The notes beneath the pieces are model-generated. The model had not been told where the DNA came from and did not search any database. It saw only the letters and a list, made by a program, of their open reading frames with translations. 64,000 bases of DNA, taken from Stenotrophomonas sp. SAM-B (GTDB lineage Bacteria; Pseudomonadota; Gammaproteobacteria; Xanthomonadales; Xanthomonadaceae). The DNA is taken from NCBI RefSeq assembly GCF_013387485.1, contig NZ_JABBXB010000001.1:82001-146000 (forward strand), in the 5' to 3' direction. The position numbers and the translations under genes are program-made. Shown here in pieces: positions 1-9,663 of this stretch. The first letter of the stretch is position 1. Every line of letters begins with the position of its first letter.

Positions 1-22
1 CCTGTCCGCTGGGAGCGCACTC

Positions 23-280
23 GTGAACAAGGGAATTCCGTATCTGCTTGCTGCACTGGTCCTGCTGACATGGTCGGCAGGCTGGGCAGAGCCGGTGCTG
101 GGCCTGTTCCAGCACGCCCAGACCTGCCTGGCCGGCGGTGGCGACTTCGACCTGCTGCGCCTGCGCTGCCAGCCGCAGCCCAGCGTGGTGTACATCGGCC
201 GGGCGACGCTGTGGTTCTGGCTGGGTGGCATCGTCTTCGCGGTGGTCGCATTGCTGGGCACGCGCTACAAGGCGCGCTGA
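23..280 (+). CDS. Small predicted inner-membrane protein
   Basis: An 85-residue protein with a GTG start; GGGAG lies at 11-15, about 7 nt upstream. A hydrophobic N-terminal segment (residues about 6-22) could be a signal anchor, and a second hydrophobic segment (about 60-80) ends in a basic tail, so two membrane passes with a short periplasmic loop holding two Cys are likely. I do not recognise a family. It is followed about 50 nt later by a sugar acetyltransferase on the same strand. Function unknown; moderately sure it is a real gene. Confidence 0.6.
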   Translation: MNKGIPYLLAALVLLTWSAGWAEPVLGLFQHAQTCLAGGGDFDLLRLRCQPQPSVVYIGRATLWFWLGGIVFAVVALLGTRYKAR

Positions 281-329
281 CAGGCGGGCGGCCAACCGGC
301 ATCATCAGCCTCTGTCCGAAGGAGGCCAT

Positions 330-899
330 ATGGGTCCGAGCGAAAAGGAAAAGATGCTGTCCGGGAAGCCGTATCGCCCGGGCGACCCGGAGCTGCAGGC
401 CGACATGGCCGCGGCCAAGGTCTGGATGGTCCGCTACAACGCGGCACTGGCCGAGAGCCCGGCCGCGCGCCGCGCGCTGCTGCGCGAGCAGCTCGGCGCG
501 GTCGGCGAAGGCGCGGTGATCCGGCCGCCGTTCCATTGCGACTACGGCTACAACATCCGCCTGGGGCAGGGCGTGTTCCTCAACTACAACTGCGTGATCC
601 TGGACGTGGCCGAGGTCAGCATCGGCGATGGCACCCAGATCGGTCCCGCGGTGCAGCTCTACGCCGCCGACCATCCGCGCGACCCACAGGCGCGCGCCGA
701 GGGCCTGGAGTCCGCCAGGCCGGTGCGGATCGGCCGCAACGTCTGGATCGGCGGCGGCGCGATCGTACTGCCCGGCGTCAGCATCGGCGACGATGCGGTG
801 GTGGGCGCGGGCAGCGTGGTCACCCGCGATGTAGCGGCCGGCGCGACCGTGGTCGGCAATCCCGCACGGGAGGTGCCGGCACGGCCGCACGGCGATTGA
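330..899 (+). CDS. Sugar O-acetyltransferase (maltose/NodL-type, left-handed beta-helix)
   Basis: A 189-residue member of the Maa/NodL/LacA group, which transfers acetyl from acetyl-CoA to a sugar hydroxyl. The N-terminal Mac domain (about residues 1-55, beginning SEKEKMLSGKPY) is followed by hexapeptide repeats typical of the left-handed parallel beta-helix, with FLNYNCVILD, the catalytic-His segment YAADHP and the C-terminal GSVVTRDV and VVGNPAREV. The ATG at 330 is chosen because GGAGG sits at 321-325 and the Mac domain starts there; an in-frame upstream extension has no family similarity. The natural sugar acceptor cannot be told from sequence. Confidence 0.9.
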   Translation: MGPSEKEKMLSGKPYRPGDPELQADMAAAKVWMVRYNAALAESPAARRALLREQLGAVGEGAVIRPPFHCDYGYNIRLGQGVFLNYNCVILDVAEVSIGDGTQIGPAVQLYAADHPRDPQARAEGLESARPVRIGRNVWIGGGAIVLPGVSIGDDAVVGAGSVVTRDVAAGATVVGNPAREVPARPHGD

Positions 900-975
900 T
901 CCAGCTCAAGGCGTCGCGTCCACATCGGGTGTGCAATGGTGGTGTCCCCATTGCCCATCCCCAAGGAGCTCTGCC

Positions 976-1422
976 ATGTACAAGCGCATCCTGATTGCCA
1001 CCGATGGTTCGGAGCTGGCCGGGAAAGGCCTGGCCAAGGGCCTGGAGCTGGCCAAGGACCTCGATGCGGAGGTCGATATCGTGACTGTCTCCGAGCCGTG
1101 GGCGGTCGGCATGTACGACGCCATGGGCTGGAGCGTGGGCTACATGAACACGCCTGAGTACAAGGCCGACCGCGAAGAGACCGCGCAGAAAGTGCTGCAG
1201 CCGGCCAAGGCCGCCGCCGAAGCGCAGGGCCTGCGTACCGCCACCGTGCACGTGCTGGACCGCTATGCCGCCGACGGCATCATCGATACCGCCACCGAGC
1301 GCGGCAGCGACCTGATCGTGATGACCTCGCATGGCCGCCGCGGCGTCACCCGCGTACTGCTGGGCAGCCAGACCGCCGAGGTACTGGCCCGCAGCACGGT
1401 GCCGGTGCTGGTCATCCGATAA
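976..1422 (+). CDS. Universal stress protein, UspA family
   Basis: A 148-residue single-domain Usp. It begins with the family N-terminus YKRILIATDGS and ends with the nucleotide-binding segment SHGRRGVTRVLLGS, in which the second Gly and the Gly-Ser of the ATP-binding pattern are present while the first Gly is a Thr, then STVPVLVIR. The start ATG at 976 follows AAGGAG at 963-968. Probably cytoplasmic and stress-induced, by family knowledge. The stop codon TAA (1420-1422) is the first three bases of a TAACGGGGA sequence, also seen at the end of mgtE in this window. Confidence 0.93.
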   Translation: MYKRILIATDGSELAGKGLAKGLELAKDLDAEVDIVTVSEPWAVGMYDAMGWSVGYMNTPEYKADREETAQKVLQPAKAAAEAQGLRTATVHVLDRYAADGIIDTATERGSDLIVMTSHGRRGVTRVLLGSQTAEVLARSTVPVLVIR

Positions 1423-1455
1423 CGGGGAAAGCGGTATCCGGTAACGGGGACACCG

Positions 1456-1525
1456 GTAGTGCCGGCCGCTGGCCGGCTCCTCGGGTAGTCCGATGCAAGC
1501 GCAGCCGGCCAGCGGCCGGCACTAC
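1456..1525. repeat. Inverted pair of GTAG-type REP palindromes
   Basis: A 22-nt unit GTAGTGCCGGCCGCTGGCCG+GC at 1456-1477 is repeated in inverted orientation at 1504-1525, with a 26-nt spacer. Each unit is itself a GC-rich hairpin. This matches the SMAG (GTAG) REP class known from Stenotrophomonas. It lies between uspA and a convergent small gene and could act as a bidirectional terminator or mRNA-stabilising structure. Confidence 0.85.
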
Positions 1526-1553
1526 GCATCCGTTGCGCAGCGTGCGCGCCCGG

Positions 1554-1793
1554 TTAGTCGCGCAGCTTCAACGTCTGCGATTCATCCAGCGTGCCATCCG
1601 GCTGCAGCACCACGTAACGCTCGCCGCTGCGGTCGAACAGCACCGGGATCGGGTCACGGAACAGGGGGCGGCGCACGAAGCGCAGCTGCCAGCCGAAATG
1701 TTCGAGTGTCTCCACCGCCTGGCGCTGCTCCGCGGTCAGGCCGGCGCGCAGTTCAGCCGGATTCGGGACGTTGCGGCGTTCGGGTGTGGTCAT
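1554..1793 (-). CDS. Small conserved hypothetical protein
   Basis: A 79-residue soluble protein beginning MTTPERRNVPNPAELRAGL and containing RFVRRPLFRDPIPVLFD and a C-terminal YVVLQPDGTLDES. I chose the ATG at 1793 because sequence upstream of it on the minus strand is Pro/Arg-rich and looks non-coding. It lies close to a DUF2782 lipoprotein gene and polA. No domain recognised and no function proposed; the conserved-looking aromatic and charged pattern makes it likely real. Confidence 0.65.
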   Translation of the reverse strand: MTTPERRNVPNPAELRAGLTAEQRQAVETLEHFGWQLRFVRRPLFRDPIPVLFDRSGERYVVLQPDGTLDESQTLKLRD

Positions 1794-1875
1794 CGAGCGT
1801 AAACGTGCAGGGACGGGCTTGCTGCCCCGGCCACCGTGTGCGGGCACGGGGCGGCGGGGCGGACACCAGCGGGGT

Positions 1876-2157
1876 TCACCAGCTGTAGAGCTTCCAGTAG
1901 ACCGGCGAGACGCCGTCCTTGTCGCTGTCCATGCGGCCATCGCCGTTCTGGTCGTACATGTAGAACGGCGCGCCGCGCGACGGGGTCACCTTGACCATCC
2001 GCAGCTGGCCACCGACCCGGTATTCCTCGATGGTGTCGCCATTGTCCTGGACGGTCTTGAGCACGTCGGCACCCGAGACATCGACCGGGGGCCTGCCACC
2101 ACCACCGGTGGCACAGCCGGCCAGCGCGAGCAGGCCTGCGAGCAACAGAATCTTCAT
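1876..2157 (-). CDS. DUF2782 lipoprotein
   Basis: A 93-residue lipoprotein. The signal peptide MKILLLAGLLALAGCATGG has a lipobox LAGC with the acylated Cys at residue 15. The mature part has the DUF2782 pattern, with DVSGADVLKTVQDNGDTIEEYR, QLRMVKVTPSRGAPFYM, and a C-terminal WKLYSW. Genes of this family commonly sit divergently next to polA in gammaproteobacteria, as here (97 bp to the polA start). There is a DQNGDGRMDSDKDG stretch resembling a calcium-binding loop. Cellular role unknown. Confidence 0.85.
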   Translation of the reverse strand: MKILLLAGLLALAGCATGGGGRPPVDVSGADVLKTVQDNGDTIEEYRVGGQLRMVKVTPSRGAPFYMYDQNGDGRMDSDKDGVSPVYWKLYSW

Positions 2158-2254
2158 GGGCCGGGAGTCCTTGGGCGAAGAAGGCCTGATTATGCCCGAT
2201 GGATCGTGAGCCCGGTGCCGACGACGGTCAGGGCCGGGCGCGTAGAATCGTCAT

Positions 2255-5026
2255 ATGAGCCGATTAGTCCTGATTGACGGGTCCAGTTACCTGTATCGCG
2301 CGTTCCACGCGCTTCCGCCGCTGACCAACGCACACGGTGAACCCACCGGTGCCTTGTTCGGTGTGGTCAACATGCTGCGCGCCACCCTGAAGGAGCGCCC
2401 CGAGTACGTCGCCTTCGTGGTCGATGCGCCCGGCAAGACCTTCCGTGACGACCTGTATGCCGACTACAAGGCCAACCGCCCGCCGATGCCCGACGACCTG
2501 CGCCCGCAGATCGAGCCGATGTGCCGCATCGTCGAGGCGCTGGGCCTGAGCATCCTGCGCATCCCCGGCGTGGAAGCCGACGATGTGATCGGCACGCTGG
2601 CCCTGCAGGGCCACCGCGAGGGCCTGCAGGTGACCATCTCCACCGGCGACAAGGATTTCGCCCAGCTGGTCCGCCCGGGCATCGAGCTGGTCAACACCAT
2701 GACCGGCAGCCGCATGGATTCGGACGCGGCCGTGATGGAGAAGTTCGGTGTGCGCGCCGACCAGATCGTCGACCTGCTGGCGCTGATGGGCGACGCGGTC
2801 GATAACGTGCCCGGCGTGGAGAAGTGCGGGCCCAAGACCGCCGCCAAGTGGCTGTCCGAGTACCAGCACCTGGATGGGGTGATGGCGGCGGCGCCGACCA
2901 TGAAGGGGAAGATCGGCGAGAACCTGCGCGCGGCGCTGGAGCGCCTGCCGCTCAACCGCGAGCTGGTCACGATCCGTACCGATGTGCCGCTGGAGGTCTC
3001 AGCGCAGACGCTGCCGCTGCGCGAGCCGGACGTGCCGTCGCTGAGCGAACTGTACCTGCGCTACGGCTTCACCCAGGCCCTCAAGGAGCTGGGCGGCCCC
3101 GTGCCGGCCCCGGCCGCTGCCAGCGATGCCCCGGTCAGCCTGCGCGGCACCGCAGCCGGCTACGCTCGTGCTACGCCGGATGACGCGGTGGTGCCGGTCG
3201 ATCCCGCACTCTCGGCCCCCGGCGAGTACGAGATGGTGCTGACCACCGGGCAGCTGGAGGCCTGGGTGCAGCGCCTGGCCGATGCCGAGCTGATCTCGTT
3301 CGATACCGAGACCGACGCGCTGGACGCCATGCGCGCCAACCTGGTCGGCATCAGCCTGGCGGTCGAACCGGGCCGGGCCGCCTACATCCCGGTCGGCCAC
3401 GATTACCCCGGCGCGCCGGCGCAACTGCCGCGCGAGCAGGTGCTCGAGGCGCTGCGTCCTGCCCTGGAAGACCCCGCCAAGAAGAAGCTTGGCCAGCACG
3501 GCAAGTACGACCTGCACGTGCTGCGCCGCCACGGCGTGAACCTGCAGGGGTATCACGACGACACCATGCTCGAGAGCTTCGTGCTCAATTCCACCGCCAC
3601 GCGCCATGACATGGACTCGCTGGCGATGCGCTACCTGGGCTACACCACGATCAAGTTCGAGGAGGTCGCCGGCAAGGGCGCCAAGCAGATCTCGTTCTCG
3701 CAGGTCGGCCTGGACGAAGCCTGCCGCTATGCCGCCGAAGATGCCGACGTGACCCTGCGCCTGCACCACGCGCTGCAGCCCCAGCTGCAGGCCACGCCGT
3801 CGCTGGACAGCGTCTACCGTGACATCGAGATGCCGCTGGTGCCGGTGCTGGCGCGGATCGAAGCCAATGGCGTGCACATCGACATGGCCGAGCTGCGCCG
3901 GCAGAGCCAGGACCTGGGCTCGCGCATGCTGGCCGCCCAGCAGAAGGCCACCGAGCTGGCCGGGCGCACCTTCAACCTGGATTCGCCCAAGCAGCTGCAG
4001 GCCGTGCTGTTCGACGAGCTCCAGCTGCCGGCGCTGGTGAAGACCCCCAAGGGCCAGCCCAGCACCAATGAAGAGGCGCTGGAGGCGATCGCCGAGCAGC
4101 ACGAACTGCCGCGCGTGATCCTGGAGTACCGCGGGCTGGCCAAGCTGCGCAGCACCTACACCGACAAGCTGCCGGAGATGATCAACCAGGACACCGGGCG
4201 GGTACACACCAGCTACCACCAGTCCGGTGCCGCCACCGGCCGGTTGTCGTCCTCCGATCCGAACCTGCAGAACATCCCGATCCGCACCGAGGACGGCCGC
4301 CGCATCCGCCGCGCTTTCGTGGCCCCGCCGGGCCGCAAGATCCTGGCCTGCGATTACTCGCAGATCGAACTGCGGATCATGGCCCACCTCTCCGAGGACC
4401 CGGGCCTGGTGCGGGCGTTCGAGCAGGGCGTGGACGTGCACCGGGCGACCGCGGCGGAAGTCTTCAGCCGGCCGTTGGACGAGGTGACCTCCAACGAGCG
4501 CCGCGCCGCCAAGGCGATCAACTTCGGCCTGATGTACGGCATGAGCGCGTTCGGGCTGGCCCGCAACCTGGGCATCGACCGCGGCCAGGCCCAGGACTAC
4601 GTGGCCCTGTACTTCAGCCGCTACCCGGGCGTGCGCGATTTCATGGAGCGCATGCGCCAGCAGGCCCGCGAGCAGGGCTATGTCGAGACGCTGTTCGGCC
4701 GCCGCCTGTACCTGAACGACATCAACGCCCGCAACCAGGGCCTGCGGGCCGGTGCTGAACGGGCCGCGATCAATGCCCCGATGCAGGGCACCGCCGCGGA
4801 CATCATCAAGCGCGCCATGGTGAACGTGGACAGCTGGCTGCAGGACCACGGCGACCAGGCCAAGATGATTCTGCAGGTGCACGATGAACTGGTCTTTGAA
4901 ACCGAAAGCGGTTTCCTCGACACCTTGCGTTTGAAAGTCGTTGAATTGATGTCCTCCGCTGCCGAACTGCGTGTTCCGCTGGTGGTGGATGCGGGCGTGG
5001 GCGATAACTGGGACGAGGCGCATTGA
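2255..5026 (+). CDS. polA: DNA polymerase I
   Basis: A 923-residue full-length Pol I, close to E. coli (928). The 5'-3' exonuclease domain (about 1-260) holds DDLYADYKANRPPMP, PGVEADDVIGTLA, TGDKDFAQLV and GDAVDNVPGV. The 3'-5' proofreading domain (about 310-520) is intact, with D350 and E352 in FDTETD plus the aspartates of YHDDTMLES and YAAEDADVTL. The polymerase domain (about 540-923) has GAATGRLSSSDPNLQNIPIR, DYSQIELR (metal ligand D700), the O-helix RRAAKAINFGLMYG, and QVHDELVFE (D877). It performs Okazaki fragment processing and repair synthesis. The ATG at 2255 starts the conserved LVLIDGSSYLYRAFHALPPL. Confidence 0.99.
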   Translation: MSRLVLIDGSSYLYRAFHALPPLTNAHGEPTGALFGVVNMLRATLKERPEYVAFVVDAPGKTFRDDLYADYKANRPPMPDDLRPQIEPMCRIVEALGLSILRIPGVEADDVIGTLALQGHREGLQVTISTGDKDFAQLVRPGIELVNTMTGSRMDSDAAVMEKFGVRADQIVDLLALMGDAVDNVPGVEKCGPKTAAKWLSEYQHLDGVMAAAPTMKGKIGENLRAALERLPLNRELVTIRTDVPLEVSAQTLPLREPDVPSLSELYLRYGFTQALKELGGPVPAPAAASDAPVSLRGTAAGYARATPDDAVVPVDPALSAPGEYEMVLTTGQLEAWVQRLADAELISFDTETDALDAMRANLVGISLAVEPGRAAYIPVGHDYPGAPAQLPREQVLEALRPALEDPAKKKLGQHGKYDLHVLRRHGVNLQGYHDDTMLESFVLNSTATRHDMDSLAMRYLGYTTIKFEEVAGKGAKQISFSQVGLDEACRYAAEDADVTLRLHHALQPQLQATPSLDSVYRDIEMPLVPVLARIEANGVHIDMAELRRQSQDLGSRMLAAQQKATELAGRTFNLDSPKQLQAVLFDELQLPALVKTPKGQPSTNEEALEAIAEQHELPRVILEYRGLAKLRSTYTDKLPEMINQDTGRVHTSYHQSGAATGRLSSSDPNLQNIPIRTEDGRRIRRAFVAPPGRKILACDYSQIELRIMAHLSEDPGLVRAFEQGVDVHRATAAEVFSRPLDEVTSNERRAAKAINFGLMYGMSAFGLARNLGIDRGQAQDYVALYFSRYPGVRDFMERMRQQAREQGYVETLFGRRLYLNDINARNQGLRAGAERAAINAPMQGTAADIIKRAMVNVDSWLQDHGDQAKMILQVHDELVFETESGFLDTLRLKVVELMSSAAELRVPLVVDAGVGDNWDEAH

Positions 5027-5169
5027 GGCCTGAATCACAGTCAAAAGGCTGAATTGGTTCAGTGCCCCGCGATAATCTGACTGTTGGATGAATGTTCATG
5101 GGAAGAGGCCCGGATTAATTGGGCCCCTTCACGAACTATCAATGTTCGGAGTGCTTTTATAGACCTCGA

Positions 5170-5290
5170 CAGGCGCAATGCCTGTTGTGGATCTCTCCCA
5201 TCCCCTGGAGCAGATCTCGGAACGGGGGCTCCTCCCCAAGCGCCCGTTCCCCGGCCCCGCTAACCTCCCCCTGGTTGGCGGGGCTTTTTA
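5170..5290 (+). ncRNA. sX13-like C-rich small RNA downstream of polA
   Basis: Between polA and the next gene are consecutive hairpins with C-rich loops. Stem GATCT-CTCC/GGAG-AGATC (about 5190-5216) has loop CATCCCCT. Stem GAACGGG/CCCGTTC (about 5220-5249) has a loop containing CTCCTCCCC. An 11-bp stem 5255-5265/5273-5283 has loop TCCCCCT and is followed by CTTTTTA, an intrinsic terminator. A TATAGA box at 5158-5163 places the 5' end near 5170, giving about 120 nt. Xanthomonas sX13 is a roughly 115-nt sRNA, recalled as lying next to polA, with C-rich loops that base-pair with mRNAs. Size, loops and position match; the assignment rests on memory of that RNA rather than alignment. Confidence 0.8.
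5255..5289 (+). terminator. Rho-independent terminator of the sX13-like RNA
   Basis: Eleven-base-pair GC-rich stem (one G-T pair), 7-nt C-rich loop and five T residues at 5285-5289. Confidence 0.88.
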
Positions 5291-5388
5291 TTTGTGGCGT
5301 TGGAACGCACCTCGCCGCCCGCGACGCCCGGCCATTGCCTCGCGCCCGGTGCCGGCCCATGCTGGCCTGACCAGTCCGGGGAGAGGCA

Positions 5389-5862
5389 ATGAGCGACCTG
5401 TTTGCATTGGCCATGCCGTGGTGGGAATTCATCCTGCGCGCGGTGGTGGTGTACGCGGTGGTGCTGGGCATGGTCCGGCTGTCCGGCAAACGCGCGCTGG
5501 GCCAGATCACCCCCTTCGACGTGCTGCTGATCGTGCTGCTTGGCAACGCGGTGCAGAACGCGCTGCTCGGCGAAGACACCTCGCTGGGGGGCGGCCTGCT
5601 GCTGGCGGCGACCCTGATCTCGATCAACTACGGCGTGGGCTGGCTGAGCACGCGCAGCCGTCGCGTGGAGACCCTGGTCGAAGGCGAGCCGATCCTGATC
5701 GCCCGCGACGGCAAGGTGCTCGATTCGGTGCTCAAGCGCGAACTGGTCACCCCGGCCGATCTGGACGCCGCGATGCGCCAGCAGGGCTGCCTGTCGATCG
5801 ACGACGTCGCCCTGGCGGTGCTGGAGATCAACGGACACATCACGATCGTGCCGAAGAAGTAA
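5389..5862 (+). CDS. DUF421 (YetF-type) membrane protein
   Basis: A 157-residue protein with three predicted N-terminal membrane segments (about 10-30, 37-57 and 60-85) followed by a cytoplasmic DUF421 domain. The family motifs RLSGKRALGQITPFDVLLI, GEPILIARDGKVL and the C-terminal DDVALAVLEINGHITIVP are present. GGGGAGAGG just before the ATG supports the start. In Bacillus, YetF relatives are needed for spore germination or stress functions, but the role in Proteobacteria is not settled. Its stop codon is followed directly by a perfect 54-bp palindrome. Confidence 0.9.
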   Translation: MSDLFALAMPWWEFILRAVVVYAVVLGMVRLSGKRALGQITPFDVLLIVLLGNAVQNALLGEDTSLGGGLLLAATLISINYGVGWLSTRSRRVETLVEGEPILIARDGKVLDSVLKRELVTPADLDAAMRQQGCLSIDDVALAVLEINGHITIVPKK

Positions 5863-5863
5863 T

Positions 5864-5917
5864 TAACGGGGACGGAGGTAGTTAAGCGCATGCGCTTAAC
5901 TACCTCCGTCCCCGTTA
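5864..5917. repeat. Perfect 54-bp palindrome, TAACGGGGACGGAGG family
   Basis: Two 27-nt arms (5864-5890 and 5891-5917) are exact reverse complements with no spacer. The outer part, TAACGGGGACGGAGGTAGTT, recurs at 40685-40704. It lies between the convergent DUF421 gene and hemF. It has no T-tract, so it is not a classical terminator, though as RNA it would form a very stable hairpin on either strand. Confidence 0.95.
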
Positions 5918-5930
5918 TTGCTCGTTATTG

Positions 5931-8532
<2,602 letters not shown>

Positions 8533-8584
8533 AGCATCATCCTTGCGGGGGTGGTGCAGCGCACGCCGGCGCTGCGGGGGAAAC

Positions 8585-9184
8585 TCAGCGGCGGAACAGC
8601 GCACGCACATCCGGCGCGCAAAGGCGCACGATCAGCCAGACATGGAGCACCGCGAACGCGACGGCGGTCAGTCCGGTCAATCCCGTCCAGATCACACGCA
8701 GCACCCGCAGGTCTCTACGCAGCTGCAGGATCTCCAGCGAGTAGGTCTCCGCCGGCAGCTGCGCCAGCACATGCCGGAACGCATCGTCGACGGCCCAGAC
8801 CACCACTCCGTTGAGTACGGCGGTCACGGCGAGCAGCACGACGAACGACGCCCACGCCCCACGCCAGCGGCGCAGCATGCCCCAGCACGACACGGCGCCG
8901 GCCAGGGCCGACACACACAGCAGCACGTTGGCCAGGACCGGGTGAGCCAGCAGCCACTGCAGCGTGCCGGGCAGCCAGTGCAGGTCCTCGCCGGCCAGCA
9001 ACGCCTGCAGGGTGTCGGTAGCGGACAACGGAATGGAGATCAGCGCCAGTACCGCCCACAGCGCGGCCGAGGCCAGGCAGACCAGCAGCACGGACTTGAG
9101 CAGGGGCGCGAGGAACGCAGGTGCGCCATCCCCGCTGGGGCGTGGCGTGAACGAAGGCAATTGCGGGGGAAACGACGCTGACAT
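8585..9184 (-). CDS. Predicted four-pass membrane protein
   Basis: A 199-residue protein with hydrophobic segments near residues 28-50, 75-100, 105-128 and 160-188, and a Pro-rich N-terminus (FPPQLPSFTPRPSGDGAP). It looks like a small inner-membrane protein of the DUF2569 or similar kind, but I do not recognise a family with certainty. It lies 52 nt upstream of the secreted Cys-rich protein gene on the same strand and likely shares its transcript. The ATG at 9184 is the first plausible start. Confidence 0.6.
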   Translation of the reverse strand: MSASFPPQLPSFTPRPSGDGAPAFLAPLLKSVLLVCLASAALWAVLALISIPLSATDTLQALLAGEDLHWLPGTLQWLLAHPVLANVLLCVSALAGAVSCWGMLRRWRGAWASFVVLLAVTAVLNGVVVWAVDDAFRHVLAQLPAETYSLEILQLRRDLRVLRVIWTGLTGLTAVAFAVLHVWLIVRLCAPDVRALFRR

Positions 9185-9215
9185 CCGGTGTCCTGGTTGG
9201 GGCAGGCCACGACGT

Positions 9216-9656
9216 CTAGGTCGCAGCCACCGCGTTCGCGGCCGCGGGCAGGATATGGTCTGCGCTCAACGGTGCCAAGCGCACGCCATGCGGCGGGCGC
9301 GGCGGCACCCAGGCCAGTTCGGCGATTTCCGCCTGTGCCCGGGGCGTGCCGGTCACCGTCACCCTGTACGCATCGGCGCGCACACGGTGCCCGGCTTCGT
9401 GCACCGCCCACGCCTCGAAGCGGCCCAGCGCCACGGCGCTTTCCTCCACCAGGGTGACACCGAGTTCTTCCTGCAGCTCGCGCGCCAGCGCGACCAGGGG
9501 CGCCTCACCGGGCTCAGGCTTGCCGCCGGGCTGGATGAAGGTCTCCGAGCCCTGTTTGCGCACCACCAGCACGCGGCCGCCGGCATCGAAAACGACCGCG
9601 GCGACGATATCGATCGTCGCCGCGGCGTGCTGCACGTCAGGGGGAACCGACGTCAT
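9216..9656 (-). CDS. Nudix hydrolase
   Basis: A 146-residue single-domain Nudix protein. The Nudix box GX5EX7REUXEEXGU is complete: GKPEPGE-APLVALA-RELQEELGV (about residues 44-66). The N-terminal IVAAVVFDAGGRVLVVRKQG is typical of MutT-like members that hydrolyse nucleoside diphosphate derivatives to release Pi or NMP. Substrate is not predictable. It ends 31 nt upstream of the membrane protein gene and starts just past the S9 peptidase stop, so these minus-strand genes may form one unit. Confidence 0.92.
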   Translation of the reverse strand: MTSVPPDVQHAAATIDIVAAVVFDAGGRVLVVRKQGSETFIQPGGKPEPGEAPLVALARELQEELGVTLVEESAVALGRFEAWAVHEAGHRVRADAYRVTVTGTPRAQAEIAELAWVPPRPPHGVRLAPLSADHILPAAANAVAAT

Positions 9657-9663
9657 CGCTGGA

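Noticed and set aside
2999..5044. A very long open frame on the minus strand opposite polA (681 codons)
   Set aside because: High-GC codon bias leaves long antisense frames open; the frame has no domain likeness, is rich in His, Gln, Arg and Gly, and polA on the plus strand is certain.
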